Origin: Asticcacaulis sp. YBE204
Lineage (GTDB): Bacteria; Pseudomonadota; Alphaproteobacteria; Caulobacterales; Caulobacteraceae
Assembly: GCF_000495855.1 (NCBI RefSeq)
Contig: NZ_AWGF01000013.1
Location: forward strand, 1 to 64,000
Length of the DNA: 64,000 bases
Direction: 5' to 3'
Shown here: positions 45,423-55,486 of the stretch, piece by piece
Layout of the letters: every line of letters starts with the position of its first letter
Position numbering within the stretch: position 1 is the stretch's first letter
The notes under the pieces: generated by a model
What the model was told of the DNA's origin: nothing
Seen by the model: only the letters and a program-made list of their open reading frames with translations
Databases searched by the model: none
Position numbers and translations under genes: made by a program

Positions 45423-46601
45423 CTAATTGGTTACCTTGGGGTTAACATTCAGGTGATCCAGAACGGCCGCGGCGGCCAGTTTTGCCGGGGCCGGTTGCCC
45501 CCGCCCCATCAGATCAAGCGCGGCAAACTGTTCCTCGCGCTGGGTATCGCGTAAGGTCTTGTCGGTCAAACGTGCATCGACGGCGGCGACCAGATTATCC
45601 ACCGAGCAATCGTTCTGGATGAACTCCGGCGCGACTGTTTTGCCTGCCATGATGTTGAACAGGGTCACGTGGTTGAGCGGCGAAATGTGCTTGAAGATAA
45701 AGAAGGTAAGGGGTTCGACCTTATAGGCGATGACCATCGGACACCCGGCCAGCGCCAGTTCGGTCGAGACAGTTCCGGAACAGGCCAGTGCCACGGTCGC
45801 CGCACGCATGGCCGACAGTTTATCGGCTTCATCCTCGATCAGGGTCACGGGGATGGTCAGACCAGCCAAACCTTCATGCACCAGACCACGCACGGTATCG
45901 GCGACCGGCATGACGAATTTGAGGGCGGGATGTTCGGCAGCGAGGCGCTCCAGCGTGCCCCGGAACGTCGGCATCAGACGCCGGATCTCGGACGGACGGC
46001 TGCCCGGCAGCACCAGCACGAACGGATCGTCGGCGCCGAGGCCCTGACGCGCACGAAAGTCTTCCGGATCGGCTTTGGAGAAATCGACATTCAGCGCCGG
46101 ATTGCCGACGACGACGGTTTGCAGCCCCTCTTTTTCAAAATAGGGCGCGTCCATCGGATGCAAGGCCAGAAGCAGATCAACGCTTTGCGCCAAGGTCTTC
46201 GCGCGACCGGGGCGCGTCGCCCATACCTGAGGGCCGACATATTTGATCAGCGCCACGTCGGGCATGACGGCGCGAATGCCATGCGCCACGCGCAGGGTGA
46301 AACCCCAGGAATCGATCAGGATTACCGCATCGGGCTTTTCGCGTTGAGCCAGAGCCACCGTATCGGCCACCCGCGCCTTGACGCGTTTATAGGCCTTGAG
46401 CCCCTCGACCATACCGAGGATCGACAATTGCGCGATATCGAACGGGCTCTCGATCCCCAGTTCGGCCATCTGTTTGCCGCCGACGCCGAAAAAGGCGAGC
46501 GGCATTGAGGACTGCGCCTGCAATTCGCGGATCAGCCCGGCCCCCAGCGTGTCGCCGGACGCTTCGGCGGCCACGATCATTAGTTTAAGGGGCGTGACCA
46601 T
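45423..46601 (-). CDS. lpxB: Lipid-A-disaccharide synthase
   Basis: A 392-residue GT19 glycosyltransferase joining UDP-diacylglucosamine and lipid X to make the tetraacyl disaccharide of lipid A. The N-terminal MIVAAEASGDTLGAGLIREL and the central VLPGSRPSEIRRLMP are hallmarks. It works at the cytosolic face of the inner membrane. I chose the ATG at 46601, overlapping lpxI by 17 bp; longer in-frame starts lie within lpxI. It is the last gene of the lpx/bam block. Confidence 0.95.
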   Translation of the reverse strand: MVTPLKLMIVAAEASGDTLGAGLIRELQAQSSMPLAFFGVGGKQMAELGIESPFDIAQLSILGMVEGLKAYKRVKARVADTVALAQREKPDAVILIDSWGFTLRVAHGIRAVMPDVALIKYVGPQVWATRPGRAKTLAQSVDLLLALHPMDAPYFEKEGLQTVVVGNPALNVDFSKADPEDFRARQGLGADDPFVLVLPGSRPSEIRRLMPTFRGTLERLAAEHPALKFVMPVADTVRGLVHEGLAGLTIPVTLIEDEADKLSAMRAATVALACSGTVSTELALAGCPMVIAYKVEPLTFFIFKHISPLNHVTLFNIMAGKTVAPEFIQNDCSVDNLVAAVDARLTDKTLRDTQREEQFAALDLMGRGQPAPAKLAAAAVLDHLNVNPKVTN

Positions 46602-47415
46602 AGATAAACAATCCCAACTGTGCGGCACGGGCATAGGTCCGTGCCTTGTCGACGACCAGCAGCGCCCCCGCCTGACCGACAATCCCTTCCAATCCCGCCG
46701 CCGCCGCCGCCTCGACTGTCTGGACACCGATTGTCGGCATGTCGAGGCGCAGATCCTGTATCGGTTTGGCGACCTTGGCCAGCACACCCTTGCGCGCGCT
46801 CTCACGACCGATCAGCACCGGCGACAGGGTCTGAATACGCTGCAACAGCGCGTCCGTGCCCTCCTGTGCCTCGACCGCCAGCGTGATCTTGCCCGCTACA
46901 ACGACCGCCTGCCCGATATCGAGCGCGCCGATGGCGTTGGCGATACGGAAGGCTTCGTTGACGTCGTCAAGCGCCGCCGCCGAAGGTTCGGGCCCGGCCT
47001 GAACGCCGTTGTCGAGCAGCAGTTCCGGATTGGCCTCGTGCGCGCCCTCTATGGCATAGCCCTGAGATTCAAACACCCGGGCAACTTGCCGCAGGAGCGA
47101 ATCATCGCCGCCGCGTCCGGCCTGCTGGATCGACGGCAGGTGCGCCGCACCGCCTTCGTCGCGCTTCAGCGTATCGAAGTCCGGGCGTTTGACGTAGCCC
47201 ACCATGCAGACGGCCTTGCAGCCTTCCTGCGCCAAAGCCACGAAAATCTGCTGGAAGTGGCCGATATCGATGTCGTGGCCGGGGTGAGCGCTCAGCTCCT
47301 CATCGGCCAGTCCTGCCAGACGGATGATGCAATAGTCGCGCCCCGAGGCTTTCAGATAGCGCGCGATTTCCACCGGCGCCAGTCCGCCCCCGGCGATCAG
47401 ACCCAGCTTGGTCAT
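46585..47415 (-). CDS. lpxI: UDP-2,3-diacylglucosamine pyrophosphatase LpxI
   Basis: A 276-residue enzyme (formerly DUF1009) that makes lipid X from UDP-2,3-diacylglucosamine. It replaces LpxH in many alphaproteobacteria and was characterised in Caulobacter. The opening [19 protein letters not shown] and the [12 protein letters not shown] and [19 protein letters not shown] blocks are typical. Its position between lpxA and lpxB confirms the role. It overlaps lpxA by 4 bp and lpxB by 17 bp. Confidence 0.95.
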   Translation of the reverse strand: MTKLGLIAGGGLAPVEIARYLKASGRDYCIIRLAGLADEELSAHPGHDIDIGHFQQIFVALAQEGCKAVCMVGYVKRPDFDTLKRDEGGAAHLPSIQQAGRGGDDSLLRQVARVFESQGYAIEGAHEANPELLLDNGVQAGPEPSAAALDDVNEAFRIANAIGALDIGQAVVVAGKITLAVEAQEGTDALLQRIQTLSPVLIGRESARKGVLAKVAKPIQDLRLDMPTIGVQTVEAAAAAGLEGIVGQAGALLVVDKARTYARAAQLGLFIYGHAP

Positions 47416-48197
47416 TCGACAGGCAGGCAGATGGGACGGTTGGAGTCTTCGCGGATGAACTGAACGATTTCAACCACCTGAGGAATATCGCTGAAATTTT
47501 CCAGCACGTCGTCGAGACGCTCCTGAAACGTGCCTTCCGGCGCGAACATCATGCGGTAGGCCGTGCGCAGCGCCAGAATCAGATCGCGCGAAAATCCACG
47601 ACGCTTGAGCCCGACCAGATTCAGACCTTCGAGGCGCGCGTGGTTGCCCCACACCGAACCGTAGGGAATGACGTCCTTGGTCACCATCGCCGCGCCGCCG
47701 ACAAAGCTGTAACGGCCGATGCGCGCGAACTGATGGATGCCGCACAGGCCGCCAAGAAACACGTAATCGCCGACCTGGACATGGCCGCCCAGCGAAGCAT
47801 TGTTGGCCAGAACGACATTGTTGCCGACGACGCAGTCGTGCGCCACGTGACTGCCGACCATCAGCAAACAGTCGTTGCCGACCGTCGTCACGCCGCCGCC
47901 CTTGACGGTACCGGTGTGCATGGTGACGTGTTCGCGAATATGGTTGCGCGCGCCGATAATCAGCCGTGTGTCTTCGCCCTTGTGCGCCAGATGCTGCGGC
48001 GTACCGCCCAGTACGGCAAATGGATGGACGATGGTGTCTTCACCGATTTCGGTATGGCCTTCGATGACGACGCTGGATTGCAGCGTCACGCGATCCTTGA
48101 GGACGACCTGAGGCCCGACGATGGACCACGGCCCGATCGTGACGCCTTCGCCCAGGGTCGCACCGTCGTGGATGATGGCGGTCGGGTGAATGCTCAT
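47412..48197 (-). CDS. lpxA: UDP-N-acetylglucosamine acyltransferase
   Basis: A 261-residue left-handed beta-helix enzyme performing the first acylation in lipid A synthesis. Hexapeptide repeats run from [18 protein letters not shown] through [19 protein letters not shown], and the catalytic histidine lies in the VGSHVAHDC region. I chose the ATG at 48197, overlapping fabZ by 4 bp. It overlaps lpxI by 4 bp. Confidence 0.96.
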   Translation of the reverse strand: MSIHPTAIIHDGATLGEGVTIGPWSIVGPQVVLKDRVTLQSSVVIEGHTEIGEDTIVHPFAVLGGTPQHLAHKGEDTRLIIGARNHIREHVTMHTGTVKGGGVTTVGNDCLLMVGSHVAHDCVVGNNVVLANNASLGGHVQVGDYVFLGGLCGIHQFARIGRYSFVGGAAMVTKDVIPYGSVWGNHARLEGLNLVGLKRRGFSRDLILALRTAYRMMFAPEGTFQERLDDVLENFSDIPQVVEIVQFIREDSNRPICLPVE

Positions 48198-48673
48198 TGC
48201 GGGTTCTCGACAACCATGGCGGCGAACTCGCATTCACAGCATATCTTGCCGTTGACATAGGCCTTGCCGCTGAACTTGAACACGTCACCGCGATGACGCG
48301 TTACCTCGACATGCATGCGCAGCTGATCGCCCGGACGGACGGGGCTGCGGAACTTCACGCCATCGACGCCGAGGAAGAAAATGGTCTTGCCTTCGACCGA
48401 AACCTCGAGCGATTTCGACATCAGCACGGCACCCGTCTGACCCAGGGCTTCGATGATCAAAACGCCCGGCATGACCGGGTTTTCAGGGAAATGCCCCTGA
48501 AAGAACGGCTCGTTAAAGGTGACATTCTTGATGCCGACCATGCTCTTGTTCTTTATCCACTCCTCGCCCCGGTCGATGAGCAGGAAAGGATAGCGATGCG
48601 GAAGTCGCTTTAAAACCTCGGCATAGCCTACGGCGATACCGGTTTCAGCTTCAGGCGCATTTTCGATCGTCAT
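48194..48673 (-). CDS. fabZ: 3-hydroxyacyl-ACP dehydratase FabZ
   Basis: A 159-residue hot-dog-fold enzyme of fatty-acid elongation. The catalytic pair is H61 in [14 protein letters not shown] and E75 in [11 protein letters not shown], with the expected 14-residue spacing; the early [12 protein letters not shown] block is also typical. It competes with LpxA for 3-hydroxyacyl-ACP, which explains the conserved fabZ-lpxA pairing. I chose the ATG at 48673, 9 bp after lpxD; a longer start lies inside lpxD. Confidence 0.96.
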   Translation of the reverse strand: MTIENAPEAETGIAVGYAEVLKRLPHRYPFLLIDRGEEWIKNKSMVGIKNVTFNEPFFQGHFPENPVMPGVLIIEALGQTGAVLMSKSLEVSVEGKTIFFLGVDGVKFRSPVRPGDQLRMHVEVTRHRGDVFKFSGKAYVNGKICCECEFAAMVVENPQ

Positions 48674-48681
48674 GGTTCCGT

Positions 48682-49686
48682 TTAACCCTTGTCTTTGGAG
48701 GACGCAGCCTTGGCCAGCCAGGCCGATTCGCGCAGAAACTGCCGCGACGGCTTGGCCGGAAAGCCCGACCACATTTGTCCCGGAGGGACATTCTTGAACA
48801 CAATAGCACCGGCGGCGACCTTGGCCCCCTCGCCGATTTCGATATGGTCAATGACCCCGGCCCGACCGCCGAACATGGCACCGTCGCCGATTTGCACAGA
48901 CCCCGACAGGCCCGAATGCGCCGCCACGATGACGTTACGTCCGATCTTAACGTTATGGGCGATTTGCACCATATTGTCGATCTTCGTAGCTTCGCCGATG
49001 ACCGTGTCATCGAACGCCCCGCGATCGACGCAGGTCCCCGCGCCTATCGACACGTCGTCCTGAAGGATGACCCGACCCAGTTGCGGCACATCGATCAGGC
49101 CCAGCTTGTCACCCGATACGCCGAACCCGGCTTCACCGATGCGCACGCCCGACGACAAATGCACCCGGTCGCCGATCAAGGCGCAATAGATGGTGGAATG
49201 CGCCCCGATCAGGCAATCGCGACCGATGGTGCAGCCCGGTCCGATGACCGTATAGGCTTCGATGCGCGATCCGCGCCCGATTTCGACATTCTGCCCCACC
49301 ACGACGCCGACGCCGAGGCTTACCCCGTCCTCGATCCGTGCCGTCGGATGAATGGCCTGGGAACCGTCGTGAACCTTGGGCGTATATAGCCTGGCCGCCA
49401 ACCGCGACCACGACGCCTGAGGCGAGGCGGTGACCAGTGGAATGGAATGCGGCGGCACATTGTCTACGTCGGCCGAACAGACAAAGACATATTCCGCGTG
49501 GGTTTTTTGCAGATTGAGAAGGTAACGGCGGTCGCTGAAATAGGAGGCCTTGCCTTTACCGGCGGCCGACAACGGCGCGCAGCCGGATACGAAGCCTTCG
49601 GCCTTGCCAACCGAAGCGAAGGTCAGGGCCGCGACCTGATCCAGACCGATCCGCGCCCCCACGTCGAAAAATCTCAGATCGGGCAT
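48682..49686 (-). CDS. lpxD: UDP-3-O-acylglucosamine N-acyltransferase
   Basis: A 334-residue trimeric enzyme adding the second acyl chain in lipid A synthesis. A uridine-binding N-terminal domain (1-100) precedes hexapeptide repeats (about 105-300, for example [20 protein letters not shown]), with the catalytic histidine in [11 protein letters not shown]. It is separated from skp upstream by a 162-bp gap holding a large hairpin. Confidence 0.96.
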   Translation of the reverse strand: MPDLRFFDVGARIGLDQVAALTFASVGKAEGFVSGCAPLSAAGKGKASYFSDRRYLLNLQKTHAEYVFVCSADVDNVPPHSIPLVTASPQASWSRLAARLYTPKVHDGSQAIHPTARIEDGVSLGVGVVVGQNVEIGRGSRIEAYTVIGPGCTIGRDCLIGAHSTIYCALIGDRVHLSSGVRIGEAGFGVSGDKLGLIDVPQLGRVILQDDVSIGAGTCVDRGAFDDTVIGEATKIDNMVQIAHNVKIGRNVIVAAHSGLSGSVQIGDGAMFGGRAGVIDHIEIGEGAKVAAGAIVFKNVPPGQMWSGFPAKPSRQFLRESAWLAKAASSKDKG

Positions 49687-49744
49687 GCCCCGTGATGTCC
49701 TGATATCGTTTGTAAAACCGGTTTTATCCGGACTTTAAAAACGG

Positions 49745-49794
49745 TTGAGCCTTGTCCAGACAAATGGCTTCGCACATTTTTGGACAAGGCTCAA
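49745..49794 (-). terminator. Large hairpin between skp and lpxD
   Basis: A 14-bp inverted repeat (TTGAGCCTTGTCCA at 49745-49758 with 49781-49794) encloses a 22-nt loop that itself contains an AAATG/CATTT stem. On the minus strand it is followed by CCGTTTTTAAAG. The word GGCTCAAGTTTT is repeated in direct orientation (49788-49799 and 49801-49812), and a second hairpin (49815-49834, arms AAACACGTT) lies nearer skp. It may be a full or partial terminator splitting the block. Confidence 0.6.
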
Positions 49795-49848
49795 GTTTTG
49801 GGCTCAAGTTTTTGAAACACGTTTGAACGTGTTTTAGCGGTGCGGGTA

Positions 49849-50499
49849 TTAGCCGCCCTGTTGCTGGGCGTCTTGCTCGGCCTTGGCTTTCAGCAGCTTC
49901 TGACGATCGGCTTCCGGCAGGACGACGCGCTTGATGTCGACGGTGGCCTTGGAGTCGTCCAGTTTCTTGATGACGTCGCCGGTGATGTCCATCGCCGGGT
50001 TGGCGAACAGGACGGCCTTGCGGTCGACCAGCACACCGCAGTTCTTGGTCTCATAGACCGACGACAGGACCGGACCGACCTGCTGGGCGATCAGGACATT
50101 GGCCTGCTGCTCGGTGCGGCCCAGTTCCTGATTGACGATAAACGCCTTGTCCTGGAACGCCTTGGCCTTGGTGTAGAAGGCCTGAGCCAGGGGCTCGAAC
50201 TTTTCCTTGGTCAGGGTCTTTTGCTGAGCGGCAAGGCTGGCGCGTTCCTTTTCGAGCGCGGTCACGTCCGGACCCAGTTCGGCTTCGGCCTGCTGGTTGA
50301 TCTGCTCAAGGCGCGTAGCGGCGGCCTTGGCGATGGCGGCGTTGGCCATGACGGCTTCGTTCGAATAGACGCAGACGCCGGCGATCACCGGACCGGGCTT
50401 GGTCTGCGGCTGCTGGGCGGCCGGGGCCTGAGCCGAGGCCGCCGACGCGAGAACGAGCGCCGAGAGGCCGCAGACAGTGATCAGAAGTTGCTTTTTCAT
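49849..50499 (-). CDS. skp: Periplasmic OmpH/Skp-family chaperone
   Basis: A 216-residue protein with a signal peptide (about 1-22, ending ASAASAQ) and a long coiled-coil-rich body (EQINQQAEAELGPDVTALEK and QQKTLTKEKFEPLAQA), ending in a Gln/Ala-rich tail. Skp holds outer-membrane proteins before BamA inserts them. I chose the ATG at 50499 (MKKQLLIT); an in-frame start six codons earlier is less likely. It directly follows bamA, as in most proteobacteria. Confidence 0.9.
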   Translation of the reverse strand: MKKQLLITVCGLSALVLASAASAQAPAAQQPQTKPGPVIAGVCVYSNEAVMANAAIAKAAATRLEQINQQAEAELGPDVTALEKERASLAAQQKTLTKEKFEPLAQAFYTKAKAFQDKAFIVNQELGRTEQQANVLIAQQVGPVLSSVYETKNCGVLVDRKAVLFANPAMDITGDVIKKLDDSKATVDIKRVVLPEADRQKLLKAKAEQDAQQQGG

Positions 50500-50527
50500 G
50501 GTGTGGGAACTCTTCATCCGAAGTAGA

Positions 50528-52933
50528 TTAGAACTGGGTCGATTGTGAGAAACGGAAGGTTTCGGTCTTGTCGTAGTCTTCGCGCTTCAGGAGCTGGCTG
50601 ATATCGAACTGGATCGGCCCCATGGGGGATTTCCAGCGGATGGTGATACCTGCGGCGGCCCGCAGCGAGAAGTCGTCCTTTATGTAGTCCAGACGCGCAC
50701 CGGCGACGCACGAGCCGGCGGCAGCCTGGGTAGCGCTGCAATATTTCAGACGGTCGTCGACACCGCCCATGGTACCAAAATCCACAAACAAAGCGGTTTT
50801 AAGGCCGTATTGCTCAGGCAGACCGTTGGGGATACCCAGTTCGACCGTGCCGATGGCGTAGGTTTCCCCGCCCAGCGAATAGGTCGAGCTGGTATCGCGC
50901 GGACCGATACCGGCATTTTCAAAGCCGCGGAACGTGGTGCCCCCCTTGAAGAAACGATCGTTGATGCGGATCGAGTCACCGTTGGTCGGCGTGATGTTCC
51001 CCGCCAGACCCTGAACGTGGAGGATCATATCCTTGCGGAAGCCGTGGTACCAATGGGCTTCAAGTTCCGAGCGAATATATTTCGAATCGCCCCCCAGACC
51101 GGCGAAATCCTGACGCAGGATCGTCTGCCAGCCGCGCGTCGCCATGACGTAATCGTTGCGGCGGTCGAAGGACAGGGTATAGCCGACGCTCGATGTCACG
51201 CCGTTGCCGCAGGAATAGAGCAGGTCGTCACAGGCCGAGGACGTGGTCGTCGACAGTTCGTCGTTGCGCAGGTTATAGCGCAGACGCAGGATCGAATAGC
51301 CGTTGAGGCTGTAACCCAGACGCAGGCCCGCGCCATTGGTCTTGGTCGAATAGCTTACGCCTTCGTATTCGTAGGAACTCGAGAAGATGTCGATACCCGC
51401 CGAAATGTCGCGGCCCATGAAATGCGGCTCGGTGAAGGACAGGTCGACGTTCTTCTGAATCGAGCCCAGCGAGACGCGCGCCCGGACGTTCTGACCGCGG
51501 CCACGGAAGTTGCGCTCGGTGATGCCGACGTCGAGAATGAACTTTTCGTAGGACGAGAAACCGGCCCCGAAGCTGAGTTCGCCCGTCGGCTGCTCGGTCA
51601 CCTCGACGCGGATATTGGTGCGGTCGGGCGCTGAACCCGGCGTTTCCTTGATGTCCGCTTCCTTGAAGAAGCCGAGCGCGTTGACGAACATCTTGGAGCG
51701 TTCGATCAGGGCCTTGTTATAGGCGTCGCCTTCGGAGACCAGCATTTCGCGACGCACGACGCGGTCCAGCGTGCGGGCATTGCCCACCACGTCGATCTTG
51801 TCGATATAGACGCGGGCACCTTCGCGGACGTTGAAGGTCACGTCGACGGTCTTGCTTTCGGCATTGCCCTCGTCGCGCGGACGCACGTCCACGAAGGCGA
51901 AGCCCGCCTGCCCCGCCGCATAGGTCAGGGTGTCGACCGACTTTTCGATCAGGTCGGCTTCGTAAAGCTGACCCGGCTGGATCGGCAGGATGCGCGCCAG
52001 GTTTTCACCGTTGAGCTTGTCGTTCTCGGTCTTCACCGTCACGCGGCCGAAATTGTACTTCTGACCTTCATCGAGCGTATAGGTGATGACAAAGTCCTTG
52101 CGGTCCGGCGTCAGTTCGGCCACCGCCGAGACGACGCGGAAATCGTAATAGCCGCGGTTGGTGTAGTGCTTCTTCAACTGCTCACGGTCGTAATCCATAC
52201 GGTCCGGATCGTAGTTGTCGTTCGAGGAGAAGAACTTCCACCACAGCGACTTGCGCGTCACGACTACACCGGCCAGTTCGTTGTCCGAATAGGCCTTGTT
52301 GCCGACGAAGTTGACGTTTTCGACGCCGGTCTTCACGCCTTCGTTGATTTCAAAGATCAGGTCGACGCGCTTTTGCGGCAGTTCGACGATCTTGGGCGTG
52401 ACGGTCGCCGAGATGCGGCCCGACCGGCGATAAAGCTCGATGATGCGCTGAACATCGGCCTGAACCTTGGCCTTGGTGAAGACGCCGCGCGGGCGGATCG
52501 TCACTTCGTCGCGCAGCTTGTCCTTCGACAGGGCCGAATTGCCCTCGAAGACCACCTGGTTGATGATCGGCGCCTCGACGACGCTGACGACCATTTCCTG
52601 ACCGTTCATGACGATCTGCACATCGGAGAACAGCTCGGTGCGGAACAGCGTCTTGACCGACTGGTCGATCAGGGCGTCGTTGACGGTCTGCCCCACCTGA
52701 ATCGGCAGGTAGGAAATGACGGTAGCGGCGTCGATGCGCTCATTCCCCTCGACCTTGATGCGGCTGATCGTAGCGACCTGCGGTGCGGGCGCCTGTTGCT
52801 GCTGTTCGGCCGGCGGTGCGGGCGGCGCTTCCTGCGCCATGACGGGCGCGGCGGCGGCCAGAAGGGCGAACAGGCTGACCGAAGCCGCCAGCGGACGGAA
52901 GGTCTTCGGCGTAGGGAGGTTATGGCTGAGCAT
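50528..52933 (-). CDS. bamA: Outer-membrane protein assembly factor BamA
   Basis: An 801-residue Omp85-family protein and core of the BAM complex. A signal peptide (about 1-33) and an Ala/Pro/Gln-rich linker precede five POTRA domains (about 50-460) and a C-terminal 16-strand barrel. The barrel holds the conserved RGF motif in TTFRGFENAGIGPRD and ends in Phe (SQSTQF). It inserts beta-barrel proteins into the outer membrane. It lies between rseP and skp. Confidence 0.96.
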   Translation of the reverse strand: MLSHNLPTPKTFRPLAASVSLFALLAAAAPVMAQEAPPAPPAEQQQQAPAPQVATISRIKVEGNERIDAATVISYLPIQVGQTVNDALIDQSVKTLFRTELFSDVQIVMNGQEMVVSVVEAPIINQVVFEGNSALSKDKLRDEVTIRPRGVFTKAKVQADVQRIIELYRRSGRISATVTPKIVELPQKRVDLIFEINEGVKTGVENVNFVGNKAYSDNELAGVVVTRKSLWWKFFSSNDNYDPDRMDYDREQLKKHYTNRGYYDFRVVSAVAELTPDRKDFVITYTLDEGQKYNFGRVTVKTENDKLNGENLARILPIQPGQLYEADLIEKSVDTLTYAAGQAGFAFVDVRPRDEGNAESKTVDVTFNVREGARVYIDKIDVVGNARTLDRVVRREMLVSEGDAYNKALIERSKMFVNALGFFKEADIKETPGSAPDRTNIRVEVTEQPTGELSFGAGFSSYEKFILDVGITERNFRGRGQNVRARVSLGSIQKNVDLSFTEPHFMGRDISAGIDIFSSSYEYEGVSYSTKTNGAGLRLGYSLNGYSILRLRYNLRNDELSTTTSSACDDLLYSCGNGVTSSVGYTLSFDRRNDYVMATRGWQTILRQDFAGLGGDSKYIRSELEAHWYHGFRKDMILHVQGLAGNITPTNGDSIRINDRFFKGGTTFRGFENAGIGPRDTSSTYSLGGETYAIGTVELGIPNGLPEQYGLKTALFVDFGTMGGVDDRLKYCSATQAAAGSCVAGARLDYIKDDFSLRAAAGITIRWKSPMGPIQFDISQLLKREDYDKTETFRFSQSTQF

Positions 52934-53041
52934 AAAGTTCTGGATCCGCTTTATATGTTGGCAGTCGTTTGTGCAGTGTCGGTAGAGGGAAATCGCGGCA
53001 CGACCGCTAAACCCCGTGAGTATGGAGACGGTTTATGACGG

Positions 53042-54241
53042 TCATGAGAACAGTCCCACTATAAATCTGTTGAACCCGGTACGGTTAAGGTCATTCCATG
53101 TAGCGAACAACATCAATCCTAACAAGGCCACAAGGCCGAATCTGTAGCCCAGCCCCTGTATGGTGGCATTGAGCGGTTTGCGCGCGATGGCCTCGTAGGT
53201 GTAAAACACCAGATGACCACCATCGAGCACCGGGATAGGCAGCAGGTTGACGAACCCGATGCCGATCGAAATGAACCCCGCAAACTGAAGCATGGTAAAA
53301 GCCCAGTTCGCCACCACCAGAGCCGGGTCAGCCTTCACGCTCGCCGCGGCGGCGGTCATGTCACCGGTCGCCTTGGTCATGCCGATGATGCCCGAAAGCT
53401 GGTCGCCGTTTTCTTTTCCTGTGAAAATGCGGCCAATATAGGTCAGCGTCGTGTCAAGCACGTTCCACGTCTTTTGCGTCCCCAGCCACAAGGCTTCGTG
53501 AGGCCACAGGGCGCGCGGCTTGCCATCGCCGATCTGTACCGCCAGTCGACCGGCATAGGTCGGCACGGGATCGGTAGGCTTGGAAATCAGCCGACGCTCG
53601 GGCGTAATCACAAGGCTCACCGGTTGACCGTCGCGCACGAGATCGATGCGGGTCGGTTCGTCACCGCGCATGGTAATCAGCATAATGACGTCTTCGGAGG
53701 ACTTGATGGCGCGCCCGTCAATGCGGACGATCCGGTCATTGACCTTAAGGCCGCCGCGCACCCCCGGTCCATTGGCTTCGCTGAACCCCATGACCGTGCC
53801 GGGCGACATGCCCTTGCCCACGATCATGAAGACCACGGCAAAGATAACGATCGACAGCGCGAAATTGGCCATAGGACCGGCCAGCACGATCAGAAAGCGC
53901 TGCCATACCGGCTTGAAATGGAAATAGGCCTTTTCGGCCCCTGCCCCTTCACGCTGGGCAATGGCGAGGCGCGCTTCCTGCAATTCTTTCTCATCCGGTG
54001 ACATGGAAGACACATGTTCGTCGCCGGCAAACTTGACATAACCGCCCAAAGGCAGGGCGCTGAGGCACCATAGCACGCCGTTTTTGTCGCGTCGTGACCA
54101 AAGGATCGGGCCGAATCCGACGGAGAAGCGCTCGATCTTCGTTTTAAACAGGCGAGCCACGCTGAAATGTCCCAGTTCGTGAATCGTCACGATCAGTGAG
54201 ATCAGCAGAAGGAATGTCGGAATTCCCAACAAAATTGTCAT
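53042..54241 (-). CDS. rseP: RIP zinc metalloprotease RseP
   Basis: A 399-residue site-2 protease of the inner membrane. The zinc motif HELGH (H21, H25) lies in the first membrane helix, a PDZ region (about 130-230) contains GVRGGLKVNDRIVRIDGRAI, and the C-terminal LLPIPVLDGGHLV supplies the third zinc ligand. RseP cleaves anti-sigma factors and leftover signal peptides. Only one PDZ domain is obvious to me, against two in E. coli. It lies 39 bp after dxr and before bamA. Confidence 0.95.
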   Translation of the reverse strand: MTILLGIPTFLLLISLIVTIHELGHFSVARLFKTKIERFSVGFGPILWSRRDKNGVLWCLSALPLGGYVKFAGDEHVSSMSPDEKELQEARLAIAQREGAGAEKAYFHFKPVWQRFLIVLAGPMANFALSIVIFAVVFMIVGKGMSPGTVMGFSEANGPGVRGGLKVNDRIVRIDGRAIKSSEDVIMLITMRGDEPTRIDLVRDGQPVSLVITPERRLISKPTDPVPTYAGRLAVQIGDGKPRALWPHEALWLGTQKTWNVLDTTLTYIGRIFTGKENGDQLSGIIGMTKATGDMTAAAASVKADPALVVANWAFTMLQFAGFISIGIGFVNLLPIPVLDGGHLVFYTYEAIARKPLNATIQGLGYRFGLVALLGLMLFATWNDLNRTGFNRFIVGLFS

Positions 54242-54280
54242 TTAATATCCGTACCTTGTCGCCACGTTTTCACCCCGCGC

Positions 54281-55486
54281 TTACGCCGTGGCCGCCTGGG
54301 ATACGTCGAATGCCCCGCAGCGTCCCGCCAGTTCGGCGCGTGTCTCCGCGTCCGTAAGCAATATTTGCCCGATATCATGGCCTAAATTTACTGTTAAGGC
54401 CATAGAGCGCGATTCCGCCTTCTTCATGGCATGGGCCACGGCCTCGGGAATATCGAGGAAACCGATGCGTCCGGCAAGGAAAGCCTGCACCATCACTTCG
54501 TTCGCCGCGTTGAAAACGACCGGCATCAGGCCACCGATCATCAGGGCCTCGCGCGCCAGCCTGAGCATGGGAAAAGCCTCCTCGTCCGGCGCGTCGAAGG
54601 TCAGGGTGCCGATGGCGCGCAGGTCAAACGCCGGGGCTTTCCACGGATGGCGGTCGGGCCAGCCGAGGCAATAGGATATCGGCACGCGCATATCCGCAGG
54701 CCCCATCTGAGCGAGAGTCGAGCCGTCGGTATATTCGACGAGGCTATGCACGACCGACTGCGGATGAACAAGCACGTCGATTTGCGACGCGGGCATATCG
54801 AACAGATAGGCCGCCTCGATCAGTTCCAGCCCCTTGTTAGCCAGCGTCGCGCTGTCGATGGTGATCTTGGCACCCATCGACCAGTTGGGGTGTTTCAGGG
54901 CCTGTTCGCGGGTGACGGTTTTGAGGTCTTCACGCGTCCTGCCCCGGAACGGCCCGCCCGACGCCGTGAGGATCAGTCGGCGGATATGGTCGCGTTGCGT
55001 CGTCTCGAAGACCTGAAAAATAGCATTGTGCTCGGAATCGACCGGCAGGATGCGCCCGCCCGCCGCCTCGGCGCGCTCGATCAAAGCGCGGCCGCAGCAG
55101 ACGAGGCTTTCCTTGTTGGCCAGAGCGATGGTCGCCCCCGTCCCTGCTGCCGCCCAAACGGGTTTAAGTCCGGCGATGCCGACGATAGCGGCCATGACCC
55201 AGTCGGCCTGACGCGCCGCCGCCGTTTCAACCGCGTCTATTCCACAGGCGATCTCGATGCCCGAACCACGCATCAGGTCCTGAAACAGCGGCCATTGGGC
55301 CTCGTCGGCAATGACTGCAACGGCTGGACGGAATTTCAGCGCCTGCTCAGCCAGAAGCGCGGCATTACGTCCCGCGCACAGGGCTTCAATCGTGTAATCC
55401 ACACCCGGCATCAGGGTTTCTTCAATCAGGTTGAGCGTCGAGACCCCGACCGAACCGGTCGAGCCGAGGATGGATATCCGTCTCAT
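54281..55486 (-). CDS. dxr: 1-deoxy-D-xylulose-5-phosphate reductoisomerase
   Basis: A 401-residue NADPH enzyme making MEP, the first committed step of the non-mevalonate isoprenoid pathway. The N-terminal MRRISILGSTGSVGVSTL is the NADPH loop, and active-site blocks include LPVDSEHNAIFQ and NWSMGAKITIDSATLANKGL. I chose the ATG at 55486, which overlaps the cdsA stop by 4 bp; longer in-frame starts lie in cdsA. Confidence 0.97.
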   Translation of the reverse strand: MRRISILGSTGSVGVSTLNLIEETLMPGVDYTIEALCAGRNAALLAEQALKFRPAVAVIADEAQWPLFQDLMRGSGIEIACGIDAVETAAARQADWVMAAIVGIAGLKPVWAAAGTGATIALANKESLVCCGRALIERAEAAGGRILPVDSEHNAIFQVFETTQRDHIRRLILTASGGPFRGRTREDLKTVTREQALKHPNWSMGAKITIDSATLANKGLELIEAAYLFDMPASQIDVLVHPQSVVHSLVEYTDGSTLAQMGPADMRVPISYCLGWPDRHPWKAPAFDLRAIGTLTFDAPDEEAFPMLRLAREALMIGGLMPVVFNAANEVMVQAFLAGRIGFLDIPEAVAHAMKKAESRSMALTVNLGHDIGQILLTDAETRAELAGRCGAFDVSQAATA

